Shown here: piece by piece, positions 56,801 through 64,000 of the stretch | Position numbering within the stretch: the stretch's first letter is position 1 | Layout of the letters: the number at the start of each line of letters is the position of its first letter | Assembly (NCBI GenBank): GCA_019426215.1 | Contig: CM033406.1 | Location: 5,037,001 to 5,101,000 of the forward strand | DNA: 64,000 nt | From: Buddleja alternifolia | Lineage: Eukaryota > Streptophyta > Magnoliopsida > Lamiales > Scrophulariaceae | Direction: 5' to 3' | The notes under the pieces: generated by a model | The model's input: the letters and a program-made list of their open reading frames with translations, nothing else | Told to the model about the DNA's origin: nothing | The model's database searches: none | Program-made: the position numbers and the translations under genes

Positions 56801-57129
56801 GAGCTATGGCTCAGTCTACGTGTGAAATAATGTGGATATATCAGTTATTAACTGAGGTGGGTCTTAAAATCTCAATACCAGCAAAACTTTGGTGTGATAA
56901 CCAAGCTGCTCTTCATATTACCTCCAATCCTGTGTTTCATGAACGAACTAAACATATTGAGATTGACTGCCATTTCGTTCGTGAAAAAGTGCAACAAAAT
57001 TTCATTACTACGGAGTATGTGAAGACTGAAGAACAATTAGGAGATCTTTTCACAAAGGCTTTAAATGGAGTTCGGATTGATTATCTTTGTAACAAGCTGG
57101 GCATGATAAACATCTATGCTCCAACTTGA
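53857..57129 (+). CDS. Copia-5 polyprotein: protease, integrase, RT, RNase H
   Basis: 1090 residues from ATG, uninterrupted. Residues 10-50 (VTISADIFAQFREYQ, SGTPNTCLLSS) correspond to the gag tail just before the protease. Protease WVIDSGASDHMTG at 54-66. Integrase: HCRLGH and CESCQFAKHH zinc region (186-221), core Asp243 (HSDVWGP), Asp306 (LRSDNAKEY) and Glu342 (NGVAERKNRH), so DDE is complete. RT: KWVFAIKMNPDGSVARLKA (625-643), QLDIKNAFLHGDL (687-699), VVYVDDIIITG (772-782). RNase H at about 925-1070 (CYSDADWAGSKIDRRSTTGY, SSAESEYRAMA, LWCDNQAALHI). All catalytic motifs are intact; only gag is absent. Confidence 0.95.
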   Translation: MGIEQESGTVTISADIFAQFREYQNKSRTSAPSIIALAESGTPNTCLLSSSSQWVIDSGASDHMTGNPNLFTDFTPHPSSPKVTLADGSTSTVLGSGTVHPTSSLSLANVLSLPYFSFNLLSVSQITRALNCCVSFFPDYCLFQDLVTKKIIGKGHVSGGLYLLDIKAQMPRSTACSVVVTPFEAHCRLGHPSLPSLKKLCPQFHNISSLDCESCQFAKHHRLSSVPRVNKRVSSPFELVHSDVWGPCPVVSKPGFRYFVTFVDDFSRMTWTYFMKNRSELFTHFMAFCAEIKTQFNISVRTLRSDNAKEYFSDSFQTYMVQNGILHQSSCVDTPSQNGVAERKNRHLLETARALLFQTHVPKCFWADAVSTACFLINRMPSSVLHGEIPYSILFPTKSLFPIEPRLFGSTCFVRDVRPHVTKLDPKSVKCVFLGYSRLQKRYRCYCPSLSKYLVSTDVTFMEHSSFFPVSSPPNASQGADDDLLVYHITSQTPIVAPAAPPHSRPPIHHVYSKRPDPPITCPAPISTSSADPSNIDPDLPIALRKGKRQCTYPISSFVSYDHLSSSTYSFVASLDSVSLPKTVREALSHPGWRTAMIEEMNALDVNGTWNLVNLPTGKTAIGCKWVFAIKMNPDGSVARLKARLVAKGYAQTYGVDYSETFSPVAKLTSVRLFLSMAATHDWPLHQLDIKNAFLHGDLLEEVYMEQPPGFVAQGEYGKVCHLRKSLYGLKQSPRAWFGKFSQAVEKFGMNMSKSDHSVFYKHSSSGVILLVVYVDDIIITGSDAMGISSLKSFLHSQFHTKDLGSLKYFLGVEVTRSKKGIFLSQRKYVLDLLTETGKIGAKPCSTPMPPNLQLTNEGDLFEDPERYRRLVGKLNYLTVTRPDIAYCVSIVSQFMSAPTVHHWAALEHILCYLMGAPGRGILYKNHSHTRLECYSDADWAGSKIDRRSTTGYCVFFGGNLVSWKSKKQRVVSRSSAESEYRAMAQSTCEIMWIYQLLTEVGLKISIPAKLWCDNQAALHITSNPVFHERTKHIEIDCHFVREKVQQNFITTEYVKTEEQLGDLFTKALNGVRIDYLCNKLGMINIYAPT

Positions 57130-57136
57130 GGGGGAG

Positions 57137-57286
57137 TGTTATAATAATATAGCATATATTTAGGCATAAATGTAGGAAAGTGTTTGCTTAAAGTAAGGAA
57201 GATGTTTTCTTCCTTTAGATGTAGTTTATGTATATATATAGGTCTATTGTTATAACAAAGAGATGTGAAGTTCTTCCATTATTACA
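57137..57286 (+). repeat. Copia-5 3' LTR (150 bp)
   Basis: I find no difference from the 5' LTR. Confidence 0.95.
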
Positions 57287-57634
57287 AAAATAAATTCAAG
57301 TGAAATCAGTCATTGATAGACGCTTATTCAACCTTGAATCACTTCTATCCTATAAGGTGACGCTTGGTGTAGCTGGTCATTCTAGATGCTTGGAATCTTC
57401 ATCTTTATTCAGACTTCAGGCGCTTGAGTCTTCAAACCTTACTTCTGATAAACTCACTCAGAACATATCAGATGCTCAGTCTAAGACAACTTAACCTAAC
57501 AATCTAGAATAAAAATAAAACAAAGCCTATTACAAATCTAACACTTCAAAGCTGAAAACAAACTTACATATTTTGGGGTCTAACAAAAAGTCCTAATTGT
57601 CATCATCAAAACATCTAACATGAAATTCCTAACA

Positions 57635-58022
57635 ATTTCCCCCTTTTTGATGATGGCAATACTTACTCTTTTATAGTTCAAGAGTTAGACAGCCAAAAAT
57701 AAAAGTTAGCTTTGATTAGATAAGGTTAGTTATGGTTAGTTACGCTTCAACGAGATGTTTCTGTTAAAAAAATGCATTTTATATATATCAAGGATTACAA
57801 GCATTTTTACAACTAAACAAACAAAATATAAGAGACAAGAATATAGATAATGCAAATCAAAAAGCTTTAATGACCTGATCTAACTTTGTATCGCTTGGTC
57901 ATTTCAGCTCGGATAGCTTCAGTCAGATTATCTTCCAAGGTCATCATCACTTCATGATCTTTGTTGATTATGAGCTTGTTTTCTTCTTGTTGTCTCTTCT
58001 TGAAATCAGTAAAGTGTTTGCC
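57635..58022 (-). other. Spacer between env-position ORFs and 3' LTR of the minus SIRE element
   Basis: Contains the polypurine tract at its left end. The rest continues the weakly coding tail of the ORF (FKKRQQEENKLIINKD-like translation near 57990) beyond its stop at 58023. Confidence 0.5.
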
Positions 58023-59420
58023 CTAATCAGTTGGATCAATACCAATATACCTTAGGCAAATTCTGAAAGTTCGGATGAAGTCAGACATCTGCCTCTCTTC
58101 AGCTAAAATTCTTGGATCTGAAGGTTCTGGAATAGATGCTCTTTGAAGAGGGATGTCAAACTGTTCTAACATTGCTCTTGTAGGTATTGGTAGATTTGGA
58201 TATAGTGCTCTTGGAGGTTCCCTTAGTGTTCTACTAGGCGCTCCAGTAGAGTCACTTACTTTATAAGCAGTTATCCAAGATGGGAGACTTAGCGCAGAAG
58301 GATAGGTTAAGACTTGACGCTTAAGAGGCGGAGGCTCTTGAGCTCTTGAACTAGACGCTTTCCTCTTTTCTCCTTTCTTCTTCTCTTCCCCCTTATTGCC
58401 ATCATCAGACTTCAGAAAGTGTTCTGTAAGTAAACTTACCTGATGAGCAATCTGAGACATAGAGTCTGAGACGTCGTCTAGACGCTTGTCGAAGCGTTCC
58501 TGCAGTGCGAGAAGCTTGGCGCTGGTAGCATCATTCAGAGATGTCTCTAGGGTTTCGAGGCGCTTTTCTAACTCTTCTTTCATGGCTAGTTGGTTGGCGT
58601 GAGTTGCATCATGCATGTTTTGAAAAACTTGTCTGCACTCGCCAACAGTCGCTTGAGCTGAGCTACACATATGAGCAATCTGAGCGCTCATAACGTGAGA
58701 CTCAATCTTTGCCAAATCTTCTTTAATCCAGTGAAGGGATTCTTCATTCTGAGTAGCATGAGCACTGATATCTTCCAGAACGGATTTGAGCAAAGGACCA
58801 AAAGATTGACTCTCATCTGTTTGAACCGCTTGAGGAGTCGGTTGCTTGAATCGGGATGAGTGTTTCAGAGAGTCAAGGGGAACTCGATATGCTGGATCAA
58901 AGACAGTACCTCGTACGTCAAGAGAGAGATCCTCAACAATATCAGCAACAACAGGTTCAGGAGCGTCAGGAATATCCTCTGGTTGAGACGCTTGAACAGG
59001 TTCTTTAGCAGACGCTGGAAAACTGGAAACTTCAGAAGTGGAGGCTTCAATTGTCTTAGCAGGGGCTTCCTCTAGCGCTGACTCTGTTTGGCGAAAGTCA
59101 TCGAATTGGAAGTTCCAATTTGCTAAATCGGCAAGAGAAGTGGACGAAGCTTCCAAAAGTTCAGTGAGTCTGGATCTAGAACAGCAAAAACCAGAAATAA
59201 ATGTGTGAAGAGGACTATCAATGGCCCTGATGTACATGGGACCAATGATATCAAGCACATGATGCGGAAAGACTTTGGATGGCACTTGACAGATAGAGAA
59301 AATGGAATCCGGAGAGTAATGTCTAGAAAATCCAATCAAGCAGTCAGAGGGAAGAAACTTGAGACGCTGATCGTCAGGCACGTAAGCAGCATAGTACTCT
59401 TCTAAATATGGATAGATTGC
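58023..59420 (-). CDS. SIRE env-position ORF, second part (no own ATG)
   Basis: Open from just after a TAA (59421-59423) to 58023, with no ATG at its start; the first residues read AIYPYLEEYYAAYVPDDQRL. It has a globular N-terminal part (LIGFSRHYSPDSIFSICQVP), a Pro/Glu/Ala-rich linker, a helical segment with repeated KLLALQERFDKRLDDVSD-like heptads, a basic stretch EEKKKGEKRKASSS and a C-terminal part (IRTFRICLRYIGIDPTD). It was probably one protein with the ORF at 59464-61641, now split by a stop and a frame change. No transmembrane segment is evident. Confidence 0.65.
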   Translation of the reverse strand, partial: AIYPYLEEYYAAYVPDDQRLKFLPSDCLIGFSRHYSPDSIFSICQVPSKVFPHHVLDIIGPMYIRAIDSPLHTFISGFCCSRSRLTELLEASSTSLADLANWNFQFDDFRQTESALEEAPAKTIEASTSEVSSFPASAKEPVQASQPEDIPDAPEPVVADIVEDLSLDVRGTVFDPAYRVPLDSLKHSSRFKQPTPQAVQTDESQSFGPLLKSVLEDISAHATQNEESLHWIKEDLAKIESHVMSAQIAHMCSSAQATVGECRQVFQNMHDATHANQLAMKEELEKRLETLETSLNDATSAKLLALQERFDKRLDDVSDSMSQIAHQVSLLTEHFLKSDDGNKGEEKKKGEKRKASSSRAQEPPPLKRQVLTYPSALSLPSWITAYKVSDSTGAPSRTLREPPRALYPNLPIPTRAMLEQFDIPLQRASIPEPSDPRILAEERQMSDFIRTFRICLRYIGIDPTD

Positions 59421-59463
59421 TTAAGCTAGTCCCTAATTTCTTTCTAGCAGTGAGAGGACAAAC

Positions 59464-61641
59464 TCATAATGATTGAGTACCTTCATGGTGAATATCTTTG
59501 ATAGATTCAAATCGATATCTATCGGTCTGATAGTTAGCATTCCAGACGCTATCAAAATATGCATCAGCTTCAATTTGGATCAGATCTGTGAGAGATTCGA
59601 GACGCTCACCGACATGAACTGCTTTATTTTTCCATAGGCGAAGTGGATTAACTAAAGCTAGATTTTCAGGACTACTTGCAATATGAGGAAAGTGTGTGTA
59701 GCCTTCTCGGTTCAAGACTGCCTCTGATGGATTGAGAAAGCTAGGGCAAAGTGGCTCATACACACGAATATTGTTGTCTCTGAGAGAAAAACCTGTAGGC
59801 TTGCTGTGGCCAGAGTCTAGGTAATACGCCAGATCCACATCACATCTAGGAGTTGTTCCTCCTTGTCTGTCTTGTTGAAGAATGAGAGAGGATGGTATTT
59901 GACCAGGAGTTTTTTGTAGTTCAATGGCCATATAATATTTTCTCTCAATTTCTGTCATCTCAGTGTTAAACACTATATCCCTGATTTTATTGTCGATGTC
60001 ATTCAGCAGGGCAATCTCACTCTCAGCAGCAATAAATCTGTCTTCATTATAGCCGGCAGGAATGAAATCTTCTTCGAGCGCTGGGGGCATGTAGTTGATT
60101 GAATGATCAATTGTCTTCAGCGTATCCAGTTGGAAGAAGTGCCTTGGCTTTGTAACGTTTTCAACAACGCTCTGACCTTCTGAGCGTGCCTCTATTATAG
60201 CTGGAACAGGGATTGATGATTGAATCACTTTGGAAGCAGGTTCCTCAGTTTCAATTGCAACAGCTTCTGCGGCAACATCTTTGGCAATCGCCACAACTTC
60301 TGTCAACTCAACATCTAGGTGGACGCTTGTTGACGCTTCAGCAGCAGCTGGAACTAAAGCTGTAACATATGAACTATCCTCTATAAGAGCAGGATCTTCT
60401 ACAGATGTAGGAATAGGAATGCTGTGGGAAGAAATAAACTTACCCTGAGAACTTGTCTCAACAGCAACACTTTGAGCGCTTGGCTCAACAGCAACTTGAG
60501 CGCTTGGCTCAACAGTCTCAAGCTTTTCAGGAACAGGAGCAGCTCGACGCTTGCTAGTCCTAGAATGCTTGAAGATTTTCTTCACGTTGACTCCTTCAAC
60601 GAGTTTGAGTGCTTGAGTAGGAGGAGCAGCAGCTGGTTCATCGAATTCAATTTGTTTGATGATTCCTTCCAGCTTCCTTCGCTTGAGAGGTAACTTGTCC
60701 TGTGCATCCTCATCAGTTTCCTCATCATTCTTCTGAGGAGCAGGAACAGCTTGTGCCTCGGGCTTTCTAGGATCCCTCTTCTTGGTAACAATAGGACGCT
60801 TCACGACTTCCTCTTGAGCAGGACGCTCAGCCTCTTCATCAGATGCTTCACGTACAGTCTGACGCTCAGAAAGTGGTTTAGCAGCACCACCAACTTTGGG
60901 AGGATTGAAGAGATTGGTCAGAATCCTTCGTCCCAAAAACTTGGTCTTATTCAAAGCGAGACCAGATGAGTAAAAGCAGTCTGAGTTGTACAGAAGGCCA
61001 CTTAAAACGAGTCCATATGGTTTGTTAGGGGTGGTCAGACAGTCCTTAAACCTTCCAAAAATGTACTCACTCCAGTTGATTTTGATGGAGAGGAGTATAG
61101 CAGTCATCATTTGAAATTGTGTGGGGTTGACCTTATCAAATGTGCCCACTCTGCATTCAATAATCTTACTGCAGAAATCAGCCAATAGTCTGTACTGAGA
61201 TACCAGATCTTTCTTTTCAAAGTGCTGGGTGTAGGGTACACCATCGTACGCCTTCATAACTGTCCATTCTTCTTTGATTTGTGCCAGAGTGACACTATCC
61301 AGTGCATCGCCTTCATTAGGAAGATTGAAGTTCTTTGCAATGGAGTCAGCAGTCAACATAAATTCTTTTGCTGGCTCTTTCTTGGACATAGGGAGGAGGC
61401 AAGAGATAGACTTCTTGTCCTCCAAGAGTTTTGTAGTCCTCCAGAAAGTATCAACTTTTGTCGGAAATAAGTATGAGTACTGTGTTAAGAAATTCTTGAG
61501 TCCAGCCTTTGTAACAGTATCCATCATATCATGCAGGTTGATCTGGGTTTGATCATACAAGAATTTCCAATCGACAACAAGGCCTTCAGTGACCTTGATG
61601 ACAGACTCGGCAGAAGTAGATGAAGCTTTCTTTGGTGCCAT
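59464..61641 (-). CDS. SIRE env-position ORF, first part (plant transposon protein-like)
   Basis: 725 residues from the ATG at 61641 (MAPKKASSTSAESVIKV). Residues about 25-250 form a folded domain (NLHDMMDTVTKAGLKNFLTQ, FMLTADSIAKNFNLPNEGD, PTQFQMMTAILLSIKINW, KPYGLVLSGLLYNS) that resembles the putative plant transposon protein family near retrotransposons. The middle (290-560) is low complexity, rich in Glu, Ala, Val and Pro, with repeats of VEPSAQ/VETSSQ. The C-terminus is globular (HFFQLDTLKTIDHSINYMPP, FNTEMTEIERKYYMAIELQK). The ORF lies between RNase H and the 3' LTR, where SIRE elements carry the so-called envelope-like gene. No signal peptide or clear membrane anchor is visible, so the env label is positional only. 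Confidence 0.8.
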   Translation of the reverse strand: MAPKKASSTSAESVIKVTEGLVVDWKFLYDQTQINLHDMMDTVTKAGLKNFLTQYSYLFPTKVDTFWRTTKLLEDKKSISCLLPMSKKEPAKEFMLTADSIAKNFNLPNEGDALDSVTLAQIKEEWTVMKAYDGVPYTQHFEKKDLVSQYRLLADFCSKIIECRVGTFDKVNPTQFQMMTAILLSIKINWSEYIFGRFKDCLTTPNKPYGLVLSGLLYNSDCFYSSGLALNKTKFLGRRILTNLFNPPKVGGAAKPLSERQTVREASDEEAERPAQEEVVKRPIVTKKRDPRKPEAQAVPAPQKNDEETDEDAQDKLPLKRRKLEGIIKQIEFDEPAAAPPTQALKLVEGVNVKKIFKHSRTSKRRAAPVPEKLETVEPSAQVAVEPSAQSVAVETSSQGKFISSHSIPIPTSVEDPALIEDSSYVTALVPAAAEASTSVHLDVELTEVVAIAKDVAAEAVAIETEEPASKVIQSSIPVPAIIEARSEGQSVVENVTKPRHFFQLDTLKTIDHSINYMPPALEEDFIPAGYNEDRFIAAESEIALLNDIDNKIRDIVFNTEMTEIERKYYMAIELQKTPGQIPSSLILQQDRQGGTTPRCDVDLAYYLDSGHSKPTGFSLRDNNIRVYEPLCPSFLNPSEAVLNREGYTHFPHIASSPENLALVNPLRLWKNKAVHVGERLESLTDLIQIEADAYFDSVWNANYQTDRYRFESIKDIHHEGTQSL

Positions 61642-61678
61642 TTTTGAAAGTAGAGTGAACTGAGATTTTCTTTTACTT

Positions 61679-61680
<2 letters not shown>

Positions 61681-61717
<37 letters not shown>

Positions 61718-61718
61718 A
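61681..61718. repeat. (TG)n(AG)n microsatellite upstream of the env-position ORF
   Basis: TGTGTG then GAGAGA, 40 bp before the ATG at 61641. It extends the open frame upstream artificially (SLSLSHTHT). Confidence 0.9.
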
Positions 61719-61799
61719 ATTTGCAGAAATCTTTGAGTGAAAGTGAATGATTTTTCTGCAGAAATTGTGTTTTAAATGACACAGTAAAGAATTTTGAAA

Positions 61800-62508
61800 C
61801 TTGTGTTCTCTAGTCTCTGTAGGATTTAGACACGTGTAAAGACTTTTTAATCTCAACCATAAATTCATTAACTGCGGACGCGAGTTTTGCGTAAGAGAGA
61901 GAAGTTACATTTGGTAATTCTCATATATAACGATTTGACATCCGAGTTTTTAAAAAAAATGAAAAGAAAACGTTTGGTATTTTCAGAGTGTAGCACACGC
62001 GCCTGATGGTACACTGACACGTACACAAACACATGTTATCTCTAAACCGTCATTTTAAAAGTTTTGATTACCCGCCAGTTTGATGTGATAGAAGCGTGCG
62101 AGTAGAGTACCAAATAGACTTTTGAGTCTACCCACTACTTCAAAGAGCTGGTAAAATTTATGCATGACTTTAAAAAAAATCATTTTATATCAAGTGTTGA
62201 ATGGAATTGGTTCAACACTTAACTGATATCACTGGTTGATAGATCAATAGAAAATTAGACGCTTAGGATTGAAAAGATTTTTTTTTTTATGTTTGAGTGT
62301 CCAATATTTTATGCATAAGTAATATTGAGCGTTGATGATCATGCATCTGAAAATTTTGATCATTGACGCTTGCAGTTATGGTTAAGCACAACTTTAAGGT
62401 TTCCCCTAAATTTGATAACTTGTACCAATAAACAAAAACTTCTTTTAGACATAAATCAAATGGATTCCCCCTAAATTATATGTCTAATAAAGTATGATGC
62501 AAAAATGA
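61800..62508 (-). other. Non-coding gap between pol and the env-position ORF
   Basis: About 700 bp with no ORF. It may hold a splice acceptor or internal promoter for the downstream ORF; none is evident to me. Confidence 0.5.
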
Positions 62509-64000
62509 TTAAGCGTTTAAATCAATCATACCTAATTCACTTCTCAAAGTGAGAAAACGTTGTTCGTTGAGTGCTTTGGTGAAGATATCTGCCAATTGTT
62601 TGTCAGTTCCAATGAAGTGCATGGAGATATCTTTCTTTTGAACATGGTCACGAAGAAAATGGTATCTAATGTCAATGTGTTTGGTTCTGGAACGAAGAAC
62701 AGGGTTTTTAGTCATGGCTAGAGCGCTTTGGTTATCACAATGAATGGGGGTTGGACCTAGGATTATTCCATAATCTCTAAGTTGTTGCCTCATCCATAAC
62801 ACTTGTGCACAACAACTTCCTACAGCTACATACTCAGCTTCGGCTGTGGAGGTAGCTATGGATTGTTGTTTCTTACTATGCCATGAAACTAACCTATCAC
62901 CTAGAAATTGACATGTACCACTAGTACTCTTACGGTCTATTTTGCTACCTGCAAAATCTGCATCTGAGTAACCAATTAGTTCAAAAGGAGAATCCCTTGG
63001 ATACCATAAGCCCACATTTTGTGTGCCTTTTAGGTATTTAATGATCTTCTTGGCAGCACTTAAGTGTGACTCTTTAGAATCAACTTGAAATCGTGCACAC
63101 ATGTATACCGAGAACATAATATCAGGTCTACTGGCAGTAAGATAAAGAAGTGATCCAATGATACCTCTATAGTTAGTAATATCAATTTTCTTTCCACTTT
63201 CATCTTTATCTAACTTAAGCGTTTGGCTCATTGGAATTTTTGAATATGATGCATTTTCCATACCAAATTTCTTAATCATATCTCTTGTGTATTTAGCTTG
63301 GTTTATAAATATGCCATTATGGAGTTGTTTAACTTGTAATCCTAAGAAGAAAGTTAATCCACCCATCATGCTCATTTCAAATTTTTCTTGCATCATTTTC
63401 GAAAATTTCTCACACAGACGCTTGTTAGTAGAACCAAATATAATATTATCAACATAAATTTGGACTAAGAGAGTATCTTCGTCACTGGTGATTTTAAATA
63501 GCGTTGTATCAACGCTGCCTTTTGAAAAATCTTTACCAATGAGGAAGATAGAGAAAGTGTCATACCATGCTCGGGGTGCTTGCTTAAGCCCATAAAGTGC
63601 TTTGTCTAGCTTGTAGACCATATCCTTACCATGATTGTTGATGAATCCTGGTGGTTGCTCCACATATACCTCTTCTTAGAGTTTACCATTCAGGAAGGCA
63701 CTCTTCACGTCCATCTGATACACTATGAACTTGTTGAACGCTGCATACGCTAGAAACATGCCGATTGCTTCAAGACGAGCGACAGGAGCGTATGTCTCAT
63801 CAAAGTCAATACCCTCTTCTTGGCAATATCCTTAAGCTACGAGTCTGGCCTTGTTCCTTATCACTATACCATTCTCATCCATTTTTTTCTATAAACCCAT
63901 CTAGTTCCAATAACTCCTTGGTGAGTTGGTTTTGGCACTAGTGTCCAAACCTTATTTCGTTCAAACTGATTAAGCTCTTCTTGCATGGCTTTAATCCAAC
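62509..64000 (-). pseudogene. SIRE RT-RNase H, minus copy (cut by window edge)
   Basis: RT starts beyond the window. Within it: [19 protein letters not shown] (about 63825-63770), [12 protein letters not shown] (63725-63690), VEQPPGFINNHGKDMVYKLD, GLKQAPRAWYDT, then IYVDNIIFGSTN where YVDD is expected, and RNase H (IGYSDADFAGSKIDRKSTSG, STAEAEYVAVGSCCAQ, HCDNQSALAMTKNPV) ending FLTLRSELGMIDLNA at 62509. Two Lys-to-stop changes (LVA*GY near 63836 and L*EEVYVEQ near 63677) and loss of the second catalytic Asp show it is dead. From 63663 downwards the frame is open for 384 codons. Confidence 0.9.

Larger units (their letters stand above)
53039..57286 (+). mobile_element. Copia-5: young Ty1/copia element without gag, TSD AAAAT
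   Basis: LTRs 53039-53188 and 57137-57286 (150 bp each) appear identical base for base. Target duplication AAAAT at 53034-53038 and 57287-57291. Primer-binding site TGGTATCAGACC (53189-53200) and polypurine tract GAGGGGGAG (57128-57136) are present. One 1090-codon ORF covers protease to RNase H, but no gag domain or zinc knuckle precedes it. At 4248 bp it is shorter than typical full copia elements of this kind. RT/RNase H wording suggests the Ivana/Ale side of copia; this is uncertain. Confidence 0.95.
51833..57634 (-). repeat. SIRE-like 3' LTR, minus copy (about 1549 bp net), split by copia-5
   Basis: Parts 51833-53038 and 57292-57634. The outer ends are TGTTGGTCCCAAGTGGCAT at 51833 and TGTTAGGAATTTCATG read on minus from 57634, matching the plus copy ends. 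Copia-5 and its target duplication account for 53039-57291. Confidence 0.88.
51833..64000 (-). mobile_element. SIRE-like copia element, minus strand (3' part in window)
   Basis: On minus, from right to left: pol (64000-62509), a non-coding gap, two env-position ORFs (61641-58023), the polypurine tract (AAAAAGGGGGAAAT, near 57635-57648), then the 3' LTR (57634-51833), itself split by copia-5. GTTAT (51828-51832) is the expected TSD half; the other half is outside the window. Its insertion cut the plus-strand SIRE copy. Confidence 0.9.

Noticed and set aside
58023..59381. Start of the second env-position ORF at a Met near 59381
   Set aside because: The codon there is GTG on the coding strand, and protein-like residues continue upstream to a TAA, so no real start is present.

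Overview
This is plant nuclear DNA, most likely from a dicot. It holds two host genes in a block of transposable elements: Ty1/copia and Ty3/gypsy LTR retrotransposons, a CACTA element, hAT, Mutator-like and Harbinger-like elements, a Helitron and a LINE. Host genes carry spliceosomal introns or plant-type proteins. Calls come from reading the sequence by eye. Ends of decayed relics are approximate, while ends with target-site duplications (TSDs) are exact.

Layout. 1-7510: a gypsy (Athila/Tat-like) RT relic and an LTR fragment that was split by a minus-strand copia element (copia-1, 1387-7275, TSD ATGGG). 7511-9020: AT-rich repeats. 9021-16670: a 7.65-kb CACTA element with TSD AGT, two decayed coding regions (TNP2-type transposase; an ORF1 with DUF8039-like and Ulp1-like parts), hairpin arrays at both ends and internal tandem repeats. 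17020-18982: a plus-strand copia relic (copia-2), cut by a minus-strand copia 3' fragment (copia-3, 18983-21868).

22980-24230: a small three-exon gene for a 159-residue, probably mitochondrial, membrane protein. 24244-38557: a direct segmental duplication of intergenic sequence. Copy A (24244-30144) and copy B (30949-38557) have received different insertions: a Helitron, an internally deleted copia (copia-4) and a hAT element in A; a LINE with a nested hAT MITE and a 5.2-kb chromovirus in B. For most of these the other copy preserves the unoccupied site. 39041-41155 (minus): an intronless DEAD-box helicase of the PRP28 type.

41783-44182: a Mutator-like element and a Harbinger-like MITE. 44716-64000: two SIRE-like copia elements nested head to head. 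The plus-strand copy is interrupted in its integrase by the minus-strand copy, which carries env-position ORFs between RNase H and its 3' LTR. A third copia (copia-5, 53039-57286) sits inside the minus copy's LTR. Copia-5 is the youngest insertion seen: its 150-bp LTRs look identical and it has one 1090-codon ORF, yet it has no gag domain.

Most element genes are dead through stops, frameshifts and lost catalytic residues. The open frames are the PRP28 gene, the small membrane-protein gene, the copia-4 gag-protease, the chromovirus gag-protease, the copia-5 polyprotein and the SIRE env-position ORFs.
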